This document shows, piece after piece, positions 13,799-32,594 of a DNA stretch of 64,000 nucleotides. The notes below the pieces were generated by a model that was given only the letters and a program-made list of their open reading frames with translations, ran no database searches and was not told the DNA's origin. The DNA is from Lates calcarifer. Taxonomy: Eukaryota; Chordata; Actinopteri; Centropomidae. The stretch covers positions 3,284,380 through 3,348,379 of the forward strand of contig NC_066843.1 of NCBI RefSeq assembly GCF_001640805.2, read 5' to 3'. Position numbers and translations under genes: made by a program. Position 1 is the stretch's first letter. Every line of letters begins with the position of its first letter.

Positions 13799-13817
13799 TG
13801 CCTCCCACCATCAGCAT
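13782..13817 (-). promoter_or_regulatory. Upstream ORF overlapping the kmt5c start codon
   Basis: Just 3' of a possible splice acceptor (TTGCAG), an ATG at 13817-13815 opens an 11-codon ORF ending in TAG at 13784-13782. It is out of frame with the main start (13798-13796) and overlaps it. The next in-frame kmt5c ATG (13780-13778, beginning MSVKELCE) lies one base after the uORF stop. That suggests either termination-reinitiation at the second Met or leaky scanning to the first. Whether the uORF is in the mRNA depends on the 5' UTR splice, which is only inferred. Confidence 0.45.
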
Positions 13818-14253
13818 GCTGCAATCATACGGTCAAAGTAGCACTATGACAACAATAACAACAAACCACAATCATCTGAATTGTGCATTTCTGCAGATCC
13901 AGTCTGCAAATTACAAAACACTAGTGACTTGCTCACTTGCTGAAGTCATTCAACCCGGACATTATTTGCATTCTTTCTCAACCACACTCACAGTGACCAG
14001 TAAATCATAGCGGTACGTGTGAGTTAGGAATGTGCCCGGGATCACGTTAGCTTCCACAGCACTTTAGCTTAGCATGTCAGCTTGGGAAGGGGAAAACGCT
14101 GGGTTTTGAGCTGAGAAGCTAACATGGTAGCACCAGCTGTCTGCAGCTAACGCAAAATGACTGCATCCAAGCACTGATGAAACCCTGGTGCTGGGAGCAG
14201 ATATGTGAAGCAATAGTGATGGATACTGCACAAGCGGTATTGGTCAAACCTAC

Positions 14254-14701
14254 CTGGGAGTCTTTTGTAGTCAACGAAAGTATCGTCAGATTGACAATTT
14301 ATCGCAAGCTGCTCGCTTGCTCTGGCTCCCGTTCGCCTAGCAGGGAAAGTTAGCCTAGCAGCATAACCAGCTAGCTTTCCGCTAGCCCAGCGACCCGCAT
14401 ACGAAAATGGAGTCTCCTCGTCACTTCTGGAATTTGCTGGTTTGCTGACGATTGCAAACTCCAGTGTGGATGCCAATGGCCAGAAATGCACCACACTCAA
14501 CGACAAATAAGTTTAAAATGTGTATGTTATGTAGCTAGCTAAGTGGCTTTGCATAAGGTTCGCCTAGTAGCAAAAGTTGATGAGAGACGTCCACTGCAAC
14601 CGAACTATTTGTTGGCCACGCCCACGCGTTTCGCTATTGGCTAAGGTCAAGGTCAATTTAACAAATAAGACCGGGAGCTGCGTATTCTGCTCTATGATTG
14701 G
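14254..14701 (-). promoter_or_regulatory. Probable kmt5c promoter and untranslated first exon
   Basis: A donor-like CAG/GTAGGT lies at 14254/14253 on the minus strand, suitable for an untranslated exon spliced to the acceptor near 13818. Two CCAAT boxes on the minus strand (plus-strand ATTGG at 14636-14640 and 14697-14701) lie upstream, with a GC-box-like CCACGCCCACG near 14616-14626. There is no TATA box. The arrangement fits a TATA-less housekeeping promoter. The transcription start is not defined by the sequence. Confidence 0.45.
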
Positions 14702-14759
14702 TCAGGATTTTTAAAGGGTGGGGCCATCCTTTATTTAGGTTTACTGTGTTGATATCAGA

Positions 14760-17700
14760 GTAGAGGTGAGGATTTCCTTAGGTACACTGGTCTCAGCTGG
14801 AACCACTTCACAGAGTCACTCAGTACGCAGCAGAGATGCTCTGTTACCATACGACAGGAAAGCCGCACATATTTAACGTCTGTGCTGTAAATCAGATGTC
14901 TATGGTTGGGATTATTGACAACAGTTATTATTTGCATTAAATTGTAATTAGTGAGTAACTCAGTACATGGGGTTAGTGTTTTAGGGGGTGCAATTTAATT
15001 TTAGAGCGACAAATTATTATAATAAAAAAAAAGCTGTGATTAAGGGTTAAGCAATGAGCTTTTATTATAAGCCAGATGTAATTAGGAATTCAATATTCAT
15101 AGTTGAAGCTTTGTTTTTGGCCTAAAAGAATTTAATAAAACGTAATAATACGTTGTGACAAAGCTAGCTTATGTGTTTTTATACTGATAATTTTTTCAAA
15201 ATCCAAGTCTGTGTTATATAACTCATGAGAGCATCAAAAACCTTCAATGAGAGATTTTGTTGTCTAGTAATAGTGTTTGTGTTAAATAACCAGTCAATCA
15301 ATATGAGAGTGATAAAATGTTCTAATCTTGTGTACTGGGTTTTATCGGAGGATCTACACACACTAACTTTAAAGGACTACATTATACTGTATCTCACCCT
15401 GTTTGAAATGTACATAGTGCACACCTTCCTCTGCTTGGGTAAGAAGTGTACCTTTAGAATCTAGGTCGTCAAAGTCTTTTGTCACTGATTAACTCTTCCT
15501 TGTAAATATTTGGGGAAAATGTTTTCTTAACAGTTTTTTAGAATTAGTTATCTAAGAGGCAGCGTTTGCATTACTAGCACACACTCAAGCTGTTCAAATG
15601 ATCGTGTCTTTAAGGAAAATTGTATCCAGAGCTGCTGGGGAGAGAGAGGTTGAAAATTTGGATTTTGTCCAACAGCTCTTCTGGAGTGTTAAAATGTCTG
15701 GAAATCAAGAAGCCCCCCTGCACCCCCACCACCACCCTCCCATTCTGTGGACAGGTTTCAACTGGTAGTAAACAAGCCAAAGTAGTGCTACTGCATATTT
15801 TACGGGGTGTCAAAGCATTTGAGCTCCCAGCAACTGCAATTTGCAAGGATTTAAAGTGGAAAGCAGCCATCACTCTGTGGTATTTTATATTTGCTGAATT
15901 AATTCATAGATAATTATGGTGCAGAAGGTAATCAGCTGCTCCCCTGAGGACCTTTAACACACCAAACACATCATCATGGTCTAGTAATTGTAGATTTTTT
16001 TACCTGCTCACACCTTCCCAGCACAGCTTTTTCATTTTTTTCTTTCCTGTTGGTGATTAGTGTGAGGACAGGACAGGACTGCACCGGACTTGATGTTGCT
16101 GTCTGCTGAAGACTCATACATGAGTCAGATTCATAAATCAGCAGGTGATGTACGAGCTGACGGGTGGTGTGACTTCACAGTAGAGGACGTCGGGCTGCGT
16201 TGGCATAAATCTGCAGGACCGTCACACACCACAGCCGACATTCAGCCACCTGATGTGGATGGTGCAGATACAGCAAGTTAGCATCCATCAGGTGTTTTCA
16301 TCAGAAACTGGTGCTGTTTGATGCTATAGCTCTAAGATACTCTGGCAGAGATCAAACAGAAGTCATGCACACATATTTCCTTATTGCCTGCTCCTGAACA
16401 AGATCTTTATCATCCAGCTTTAATGCTCTGGTCCTGATTTTACATCAGAAAAGGAAGGAAGAGGCTGGCAACATGAATGGAAACAGACTGGTGTTGCCTG
16501 TTTTTTTAACTTCATAAACTCATAACATCTAATAAATAAATAAGCACACATGTAAACATACAGTATATATCATGCTGAAATGCTAGTCAGAGAGCAGAGG
16601 CAGACTCTGCTGAAGAGGAGAATAAAATGTCGGCCTTGATGCAACAAAAAAAGAAGTGTAAAAAAATACAACACTCCCAGTGACAGTCTTTCAGTCAACA
16701 AGTGGTTGCTACTTTCACTTTTCTATTGAAAGTGAAATGTTAGATTTAATATTTTCCTCCGACTTGACATCACATTTGCAAAGAAAACCAGACACAAATA
16801 TACAAATTCTATGTTTTATTTCTACCTTGTAACAGAGACAATTTGTGATCGATTCGGAAACAAATGAAAAACAAATAAAAAATACTGTTAATTTCTGTTG
16901 TTTGTCTTTTTTTTCTCCTTAATTGTAATAATCTTATAATTTCATATCTACCCAGCGACAGTGCATGGTGCAAAACATCCCTGATTGATTAAAAAATCCT
17001 ACACTAATAAGCTTGCAGTGTCTAGCATTAAATTTGTCGGTAAAAACAATATGAACAAAAAAGAAGTGATTAAAGAGCAGATTCTTAGAGGTAATAACAA
17101 CAGTAAATATAGAGTAACAATTAAAAAATGAATAAGCAGAGGTTTGTACAGCGATGGAAATGGGAATGGAAGTGGTCTTCAGTGGACCATTTATTCAGAT
17201 GACAGAGATCTACAAGCTCCATGTGTTTTTTTTAGCACTATAACTCTTGCAGGAGTCACTTAATTATTTTGCATTGTTGAAGACAATCTCTCCCCAGCGG
17301 AGATCATCTCCACAACATCATAACACTCAAGCCTTGTATTAAGATTGTAATTATCCTATTAGACTTTAATACCATACATTTCTGTACATTTTCATTCTAC
17401 ATATCAATTTTATCCACAAAAGGTGGGTCTGTATCATTTACAAATCAAAATAATAACCTTGAAAGCAACACATCGCTCTGAACATTGTTTCCCCCATGTG
17501 GACTAACCAGCATGCCAAGGTTGGGTTCAACTCATGTAAATTTATCCACTTTAAAATCTGCACTGAAACTGTGAGTCATCTGACACAATGGTCTTTATGC
17601 ACATATTTTTCTTAGTATATGAATCACACCATTGAACTTTGTTTTAATTTAAATATCACTTCCTGAGTTGATCTTATTGGATGTGAATTGAACATGAGCA

Positions 17701-19400
17701 CGCAAGTCCAACGATGTTTTCCTCACCTGCCCACCCCCCACCCCCCCCCACACACACACAATACCTGATGCAGTTTATGTTAGAAAGCATAACAGGATTC
17801 CTTACTTGTTGATTACTTACATTACTTACATTGATTTCATCTAAAAAGAAAAAAAATGTTTATTTGCTGAGGTACTGAGTTGAAAACCTCTGGCTGAGAA
17901 AATGGAGGGAGAAAGGTGGAGCAGGACGACGGCTGAATTCCAGCTTCCCCACCCCTCTGCTCGAGTACGTGCTTCTGCACTACGCTCAACTCGACCAATA
18001 TTTACTGTCCAACTGTGGAGAGCTGCGATCACCGTGTGCTCATACTCGGACAGAGGGCGGAAGAATGAGGACAGGCAGCAGACAAATAAAACCAGACACA
18101 CCAATTATGTAATGGAGGGGAGGAAAAGAGTGTGTTTGTGTTATTAGAAATGGGCGCTGAGATACCCTGAAACACTGTAGAAAGAAATATTTAGTCACCA
18201 GTTGCAACAGCCTGTGCTGAACTATGGACTGCTTTCACTGGGGACACCCTGTATGCCAGCTGAACTCAAAACACAGTAAAGGGGATGCAAACGTTTGGAA
18301 GTGGCAAAAAGAGATGATTACTTAAGAAAAAAAGTGAAGAAACATGCAACAAAATGTCTGTTAGAATCTGAATTCAATCAAAGAAACTATCAGTTTTCAC
18401 AGGATCAACTTTATATAAATTATTTGATTCTGTCTATGGCTCAAGAAGTTGCTAAAAAAAATACTTTACTAACTTCTAATAGCAACCAAAATGTTGAGCT
18501 ATGATCACTGGGAACTTGCTGTACATGATTATCTTGAGTACATTAAAGTGTTTGTGTTACAGTAAAACAAGGATTTTCTACTCAGATTCTCATCAAGGTT
18601 TAAAGGGCTGTCTACTCGTCATCAGTTCTCATGTTCCCAGTTTTAGCTTTCATGCAACCTCCATTTGGTGTGGGTTTAGATTTAAATAAGCCCACTCTGT
18701 TTTTCTTTTTTTTTTTTCACGGATTCAAATGAAGTGGACTTGACTAGAGCACTTCGAACTGGAAAGGTCAGAGCAATGATTCACCATCCCATCTCCCTTT
18801 GATCACAACAAAATATATGGAAACCCTCCGAGCTGCTCTCTCTCAATCGGTAGGCGTCTTGTGTATACAGCACTGCTTTAAAGTTCAGCAGTGATTAAAT
18901 GTCAGATCTACTGTGGCATCTACCTGTGGAAAATATTAACTGCACATGGTGATGTTGGATTATACAGAGCGGTGTGAGCCCTCAGATCTCCCATTACATT
19001 GGTGAGGCTGTGAGCAACAGCAGCTCACTCTGTCTCTGTCCACCCTCCTGCTAAAATTCACTTACTACTCAGATTTCATATACATCCAACAATCATTTGA
19101 AAAAAATAAACATTTGGCATTGAAGAGATTCCTAATCTTTTTTAATAAAACAGGTAATGTCTGGTTGTTAAACCAGCTTTGGGCCTTTTTCCTACAATCC
19201 ACAAATTTCCTCTCAACATCATCTTTGGCTAGATCACACTGAAGCAACATGTGAAATGCCCTTTTGTTTTTAACTGCATGTAAACTGGGCCTACAAAACG
19301 TCAACCCACTCTCACAGACGAGAGCAGCCACGATGCACGGTGAAGGTCGCAGACAGACAGGACGAAGCAATGGCAAACACAAAGTGATCAGCATGATGGC
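14760..19400. other. Spacer between kmt5c promoter and ppp1ca 3' end; no gene recognised
   Basis: Short ORFs only, on both strands, none with recognisable protein or splice structure. The right part may be distal ppp1ca 3' UTR: minus-strand AATAAA hexamers occur near 16814-16819 and 19425-19431. Confidence 0.5.
17735..17760. repeat. C-rich and (CA)n low-complexity tract
   Basis: Runs of C followed by CACACACA. Simple sequence without other content. Confidence 0.8.
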
Positions 19401-19424
19401 ATAAGTCAAATAACATGGTTATTT

Positions 19425-19431
19425 TTTTATT
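19425..19431 (-). terminator. Candidate AATAAA polyadenylation signal for ppp1ca
   Basis: Minus-strand AATAAA inside TGAATAAAAAAATAACC, about 830 nt after the stop codon. It would give a 3' UTR that contains the (AAGGGG)n tract. Confidence 0.4.
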
Positions 19432-19834
19432 CATCTTAACTTTCAGTGAACTAAAAACCAAAGAAAAAAGAAAAGAAAAATCAAACCATGTTGGTTTCAT
19501 GTATCTACAAAAAAACAGAAGAAGCAGAACTATTTCACATCCATGACTGTGTTCTCAAATCATTGGTTTTCAAAAGGAAGAGAAAAAACATGTCGTCTCA
19601 TTGTGAATCCATTTCATTCGGAGGATTCACCTGCACATATCCACCTGTGCACCCAGTGTGTGGTACGTGCTGTTACTGTTTGACCGTGCAACATGACCCG
19701 ACCCCACCCCACTCCCCCCGCTCCCTCCCCACCCATCACACAGACATACACAGACCTCTGAAACAGGATGTACAAAAGCTTGTGTTTAGCATTAAACAGT
19801 GCAGGGCCTTAACATAAACAGCTAAGGCTCCTCT

Positions 19835-19900
19835 CGCTCTCTCTCTCTCCCTCCCCCTCCTTTCCCCTTCCCCTTCCCCTTCCCCTTCCCCTCCTCCCCT
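19835..19900. repeat. CT tract and (CCCCTT)n short tandem repeat in the ppp1ca 3' flank
   Basis: CTCTCT followed by about five CCCCTT units. On the minus strand it is a purine-rich (AAGGGG)n stretch about 400 nt after the ppp1ca stop, so it may be within the mRNA 3' UTR and has G-quadruplex potential. Confidence 0.85.
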
Positions 19901-20254
19901 GCACCCAGGTTTGAATTTACGTCACGGGTGGGCTAGAGCCCATCTCTACAAAATGACAGGAAAACAGAACACAGGGTAAAGGAGGAAGAAAAAAAAAACA
20001 TACATACAGAATTCAGCGATTCCCTCTGTATCATTCTCACTTTTTATACACACTCACACACAAAAAATTACACACAAACAGCCGAACAAACAGTTAAAAA
20101 TAGTTTTAGAGAGAAAAAACATGATTGAACCCTGGACACTTGTTTGCTTTGTTGCCGTTTGGTGACGAGGGAGAAACAAGTTTGGGAGGTAGAGGAAAAA
20201 AGAGTGTTGGGCCGACAGGGGGTAGCAGGTTGTTGGAGGGGGACCCAGCGGGTG

Positions 20255-26378
<6,124 letters not shown>

Positions 26379-26399
26379 TTTCTTTATTTTCTGACGTTC

Positions 26400-26990
26400 T
26401 CGAGCAGTGGAGACCTTGGTTTTCCGTGCTGTACCTTAGATTTCAAGAGCAGAGGGAAGAAGAGACGGACATTTTTTAACATTTACTCATAATATACGTG
26501 TTAAGTCTCACCGGTTAGCTAACGAGCGGCTCGCAAAGCTAATCGAGCACTGTGTTGGCGGACTGGAACAATCAATGAGCCTCTGCGAGCTGGAGCTAAC
26601 CAAGCTAGCTAGGTAGCTCCTAGCCAAGTAACATAAGCTACTCATATAAACTAGCAAGCAGCACAACTGAACCGCGGCTGACGTTAGCTATTTAACACAA
26701 CTTACAATCAGATCAAATGTCCCCGAATCTTGTCTTCACTTTAACACCAGTCCTCCCGAGATGAATACGGTTTAAATATTTATCCTGTGAGCTCAATCTT
26801 GGCCCCTTTCCCGAGCTCTGTCCAGGTCCCTTCACTCTTCCCCCAGGAACTTTAAAAAAGGGCCGTTTCTACCGAGGTGTCTACGGTAACGTAGGAGGCT
26901 GAATCAAACCGAGCTCTTCACACGTTTCTCAAAACCTGATTGGTCCGTGGTAGAATTTAGAACCCGATTCTCGCATCTGATTGGACGCGT
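26400..26990 (-). promoter_or_regulatory. ppp1ca promoter and 5' UTR region
   Basis: GC-rich relative to its flanks, with CpG-containing blocks at 26510-26900 and two minus-strand CCAAT boxes (plus-strand ATTGG at 26939-26943 and 26980-26984). No TATA box seen. This is the same twin CCAAT layout as the kmt5c promoter. Transcription start not determined. Confidence 0.5.
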
Positions 26991-26999
26991 GCTGGGTCC

Positions 27000-29060
27000 G
27001 TCTTAGACTCCGCCCCCAGCCGTTTCCAACGGCATCAATGGAAATTTAAATGGCAGCTCATAGTACGCCACCGAGTGTTTACATTTGGAATTGCAATGTA
27101 AAACCTAAACTAAACAAAACAAAAAACCTTCTACTCAAATTAAACAAGATTGTTCCAAAGAGTTAGGGCACTGCAGATCTTTGTGATTTTGTAATTAGCA
27201 GAAATAATGTATATCTAAATATATATTAATATATAAATGTTCATTGTGATGTGGCACAGACCTTTTGGCAGGAGGTTGTTCGCTAATCATGTTTTCAGTG
27301 TTATTAACAAACCTTACTGTAAGGTTGATAGAGCAGAAAGGGCAAAAAAAGGTCTTCAAGCTGTTCAAAAGTCCAAGTATTTTTTCCCTTCTCTCTCTTT
27401 TTTCTTTAGCAGTGGAGTAGGTGACGAATATTTATAGCGCAAATCATCTTGACCAAAAGTAAAAGCAAAAATGAAAAAACTGAAGAAAAACAATCAAGCT
27501 AAAAAGCAGCTCTGCACCAGGCTACGTCCCTTTAAGCTCAGGCCCTTGGCAGCTACTGTAGCCTGCATGCCAGCATGGTCTGACCTCTTGGGAGAAGCTC
27601 CAACTCCTGTTTTCATAAACATTAGCTTCTCCTACTCCAGTAAACTACAATGACTAAATCAACTTCCAGCAGTGATTTATGTGTTACACATAAGTTAAAT
27701 AGAAAAATACTCCTAAATGCAAAGAAAGAGTAAATGTTATCACAACTGCTCAGAATCAGTATTTTCTGCCAAACACATCACAAGAGCTCTCCATTTATTC
27801 CAAACTTGGCACATTCCCCCAGGAACCTGACCACAAAAGGAGTCCAAATGGGCTGGGACTGGGTCCAAACCAGGGGATGACCGAGCTCGGTCTAGGGGAG
27901 AGGTGGGAAACACAGACATGTCGAAATAATAATCCCCAAATATATGTATCTGTGTGATAAGGACATATGTGAAGATGGTCACAATGTACAAACAACAGAA
28001 GTTAAATACCAACTGGCCTCAGACATTAATCATTTATTACATCACTTATTACATAAGTAACAGTTTAGCTGCAGGATTTTTATTTGTAATGGAGTTTATT
28101 TAGTGTTTGATAAATAAAATACAAATACAAAAATAGCCCCCCACTGCTAATAATATGGGATAATTCTAACTGAACTACAATTAAGTCCACCCTTATAATA
28201 ACACACTGCAGTTGATGTATAACATCTGTTACATACAGTAAATATTCCTGTAAAGTTTCATATGTGTGAGTTTGTGTTGCCCTGAACATAAAACCCTCTC
28301 AACCTGAACCCTCTTCCAAAATAAGATCTGACTTTGGACATATGTTATTCAAACCAAAACTATGTGTGTATGTGTCACTCTGTCTGAATGTGTTTATAGA
28401 CGCTACACATATTTGGTTTCACAACATCCCTTTTTCTCATTTTTTCCCTTCCCATGATCCATGAAACCCTGCTTACACAAAAACCTAAACCCACTCAGTC
28501 TCGGTTTCCTAAATCAGTCTCCTCCGATTCGTCATCTCAGTTTCGACACAGGTAGGTGTAGAAGGGGAGGGTGATCTGGGATGTGCAGGTACAGAGGCCT
28601 TGGTGGTTTTTTTGTTTTTTTAGACAAGGTACATGGAAAGAAAAAAATGGGCAGTCCTCCAGATGACTCAGTTTTCTTTTTCTGGCAACTTGTGATGGAT
28701 ACAACCAAAGTGATTCACTCATCATCATCATCATCATCACCTGTGTAATCACAACAATATCAATGTATAGTTTTTGATCAACTACTACTACAAAAACTAC
28801 TGATGCTAAAACATCGCAACTTTATTTGTTTTTCCTAGAAGCTTGGAGGCTTCGAGGGTTTTCCACAGAGACGCATTAAGTGGGCAGGTCTGAGGTGGAA
28901 AAAGCGAGGGAAACATAGGTCTAGGACAAGTCCAGTCTGGTCCTGAGGTCCTTCCCTCCTATGTACTCCCCCTGTAGGAGCTCAGCCCCACCCTACACCT
29001 CACATTCCTCTACAAATACCCCATCTTCTCACACACAACACTCATATATCAGAAAACAGC
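27000..29060. other. Spacer between ppp1ca promoter and the claudin duplication; no gene recognised
   Basis: No splice-consistent coding content. It contains a short ATC repeat (about 28718-28740). The left boundary of duplicated unit A falls at about 29066. Confidence 0.5.
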
Positions 29061-30705
29061 ATCTTCAAAACAACACGCAGGGGCAAAGAAGAAAGAAGCT
29101 CAAGAGACACCGCACCTAATTTTTCCATTTTCACATCAGGTTCAGAAAAAAGGTAGGCATCCTTTTTATCCACTTTTTATTCAAATGGACAGCCTGAGCT
29201 CTGAAAGGAGAGATGATTCTGCAAAAGCTTGAAATGACGGAGGATGAAGGGATTGGTTGAGGATTAGCTGAAGACCTTTTTATGGGCACTGACAAAAAAT
29301 CATAGAAAAGTACAAATAAACAGCTGTGAGAGTGGACAAGAAAAAAAAATCAGTGAAAAGCTGTTCTCTTTTTGCCTGTGGCCCTGTTTTAAGGGAGGTT
29401 TTGATAGGACTTAACATGCATCACCTAATTTAAAAAGATGCATAAATGGATGTTTACAGTAAAAACTATCAGTAAAATTGAGGATAAAATGACAGAACTA
29501 TAAGGAACAGAAATAAAAACATCTGATATTAAATCCAGTGACCCACATCAGATTAGTTTTCAGTGTTTAATCTGCTCTGAAAGTTTGGGATCTGGGGCGG
29601 GTCGCATATGCTTAAAAGTAAGATATTTTTGTCCTGGTCTAAATCCAGAGCAAGTTACTGTGCTGTCCCAACTGTCTGGGTTATTGCCACTTTCTTTGTT
29701 ATTTCATCGGATTTGAGGCGTAAGAGAGTTTAATGGTGATCTTGGGGTATGACATAAGACATTTTGCATGGTTAGATATTTTACAAAATGTGCTCCACTG
29801 GGTGTTCTCTGTTGGTGAAGGATTATTATTATTATGTTTGTCTGTATGAGTGAAGAACAAAGGGAAGGGATTTATTGCAAAAAAGAAGATTATTTACAGC
29901 ATAAAAAAGTGAACACATGAACTCAAAATTAGCATGTTTCATGTGTTTCGTTTGAAAATGTTTTTCTTTTTTTTCTGTCACTTTAATTTATAAATAAAAA
30001 TTTCCTTGTTTTTTTTCTAATTTAATAATTTTTGTTTCAGTTTTCCCATATATAAAAACTTAATATTTATCAGAAACAAAGCACAGACAGTTAAACTATT
30101 AAAACATTTAATTTCCATTTTTTTAATGAACCAAAGTTTCTCTGACTTAATCAAAAGTTTTTCCTCTAACAAAGACGTTTTCTATTCCTCAGTTTTCCAA
30201 ACTTTTTCATCTGTATAAAGATGAATCACAAAGTCATCCTTAAATAGATAAGTAATGCAGAGATTTTTGGAGTAAGAACATGTGAAGGAGTGGCTCAGGT
30301 GATCCTGGGTGGAGGTCTGGGAGGCCCGGGCCTGTCAGGACTTGAATTTGTTTTAAAAATGTTGCTCCAGGTGGCATTATCCTGTGAAGACCTGTCAGAC
30401 GGAACGGGTGTTTGTCTCTGTTCAGTTATGTGATCACACACACACACAGAAAAAATCATCCCAGAGCAACAGTAACACTCTGATGTCTTAGATCAGTGGA
30501 AGAGATTCAGCAGCTCCTTCTCTGTGACCAGAAGAGGGAGTGCTAGGAATTAAAACTGGACTTTAAAAAGACCCAGTTAGACTCATAGGAGAAATAAAAC
30601 ACTTACAAAAAATAAACAGTGAGAGTTAAGTCAAAAGAATAGAGACAACTGCCCTAATTACTGCTCTCATACCTCTGGTTTTCTCTCCACCTTGTCTTTT
30701 CCAGA

Positions 30706-31771
30706 ATGGGATCAGTAGGAGTTCAGATTGTGTGTGTGGCCCTCGGAGTCCTCGGCCTGATCGGGACCATCGTGTGCTGCGTCGTCCCTCGATGGAAAGT
30801 CTCTTCTTTCACAGGATCCAACATTGTTACTGCACAGGTAAAGAAAACCTGAACAAACTCTTGTCATGACTGGGTTAAGAAAATACAGTAATACAGCAAT
30901 ATAAAAACACTCTGATAGAAGTAAATGTCCTGCATTGTGTCAATTAAGTAAGTTAACTTAAGTAAGTTAAGTAACTTAAGTATGTAGGTATTATTAGCAA
31001 AAATGTACTTAAAGTAGGACTGGTAAAAGTACTCACAGTCTCCCTGTGAGTGTATTATTTTTATATATTATGTTTTTAGATTCATATCACTGATTCATTA
31101 TTGTGAAAGAGGTGGAGCTGATTTTAACTATTAAATACACTGTTTGAGTTCAGCTGCAACAGTGCATCATCAGAGTAAAAAGTACAATCTGTCGCTCTGT
31201 AGTAGAGTACAAGTATATAGTAGCATTAAATGTAAATACATCTTTCTGTGTGTGTGTGTGTGTGAGTAGAGCAGTCAGGAGGGCCTGTGGATGAACTGTG
31301 TGGTGCAGAGCACCGGCCAGCAGCAGTGCAAGAACTATGACTCCCTGCTGGTGTTGCCCAGTGACCTGCAGGCCGCCCGCGCCATGACCATCATCGCCGG
31401 CATGTTCAGCTGCCTCAGCCTCCTCATCCTGTTCTGCGGGGCCGACTTCACCACCTGCGTACAGAACGAGGACGCCAAGCCCAAGATCAGCCTGGTGGCC
31501 GGGGTGGGCCTGCTGCTCGCCGGCCTCCTGGTGATCATCCCCGTCAGCTGGTCCTGCACACATCGTGGTGCGAGACTTCAACAATCCCCTTGTCCCCCAG
31601 ACTCAGAAGAAGGAGCTGGGAGCGTGTATCTTCATCGGTTGGGCGGCCGGCGTGCTGCTCCTTCTGGGTGGAGGTCTGCTGTGCTGCTTCAGCAGACCCA
31701 ACTCTGGCAGCTCAGGGGGAACCGCCAAGTACTACAGCAACAGCTCTGCCCCTAGCAAAAACTACGTGTAG
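30706..31771 (+). CDS. Claudin A, tight-junction protein, with a one-base frameshift
   Basis: Exon 1 30706-30837 (44 codons, starting [17 protein letters not shown], right after a TTCCAG acceptor) and exon 2 31270-31771. Claudins seal the paracellular space through two extracellular loops. Visible are TM1, the loop-1 signature around GLWMNC with two Cys, TM2, TM3 ([23 protein letters not shown]), loop 2 ([12 protein letters not shown]), TM4 and a C-terminal PDZ ligand (KNYV). Exon 2 is 502 nt, one more than a multiple of three: an extra T at about 31555 shifts the frame just after VSW. As given, translation runs into an unrelated tail ending at 31755 (about 205 aa) and loses loop 2, TM4 and the PDZ ligand. 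Without it the product would be 210 aa, normal for the family. Closest group seems to be CLDN3/4/6/9. Could be a real lesion or a sequence error. Confidence 0.85.
30880..31230. repeat. Dispersed repeat (family 1) in claudin A intron
   Basis: AAAAGTACTCAC, GTACTTAAAGTA and AAGTAAGTTAA blocks, of the same type as 680-1110. A shorter version remains in claudin B's intron. Confidence 0.45.
31245..31264 (+). repeat. (GT)n in claudin A intron, next to the acceptor
   Basis: Short GT run ending in GTGAGTAG/AGC. The same position in claudin B is expanded to about 69 bases. Confidence 0.9.
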
Positions 31772-32594
31772 TACCTTTATCGAAGGGACTGCAGTTTGAG
31801 AGAAAGGGAGGGAGGGTGATTTAGTCGGTGAAAGACTGGGAAGAAACAAAATAGACAACACCAGGAGTTGTTTTAGAAAGAAAACATAAAAGTCTGTAAA
31901 TATTGAATTCTGATGATAAATGGCTCCAGTTTTTTCTTTCATATTCAAAGTAATGTTGGTGATGTTTCATTTTAAATCTGTTTTACTATTGGGTGCTGGG
32001 TTATTCATAAGCTATGAGGATGTAAACGGCAGACAAATGATCTACAGGCTGTAAATTAAACATCAAACTTACAACAGTTTGTGATCTTCGAATTAAAAAG
32101 CTTTTATTTGGGTTGCTGCTTTGACATATACAATATCCTAGCTACAAAGCTGTTTCATTCTCATGAAACATGTTTCATGATCTGATAATCTAAACTCTGA
32201 GCTCGAGATTAAAAGGTAAAAGAGCTTTTTAGATGCACTAGTGGTTCATACTGTACACAGTCTGGATCAACCACTCTGCCTCTGTTGTATGTCTTGTCTG
32301 TTTTTTTAATATACACTGTCAGAAAAAGCTGTCAAATTAGTCTTTAACTGAAGGCACCTCAGTCAGCCTCAGGGAGCATCTGTGTGCACTTCTCTAATGA
32401 CACGGTCTTAAACGTCCACACGTCATTTCATAGCATTTAATTTTTTTACATTTATTATTGCTTTTTTGTTTTGTTTCTCATTTTGTATGATGATGAGTAC
32501 AAATGATTAAAATTTGGTCTGATTCAAAATGTGTGTTTCAAGTGTTTGTTTTTTTTAAAAAAAAGTCAAAATGTATTGTTGAAACACAGAAGAC

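Noticed and set aside
14147..14506. 119-aa minus-strand ORF near the kmt5c promoter
   Set aside because: Overlaps the probable untranslated exon and promoter; no recognisable protein content.
31540..31771. Programmed frameshifting in claudin exon 2
   Set aside because: No slippery heptamer or conserved site: the extra base differs in position between copies. Error or decay is simpler.
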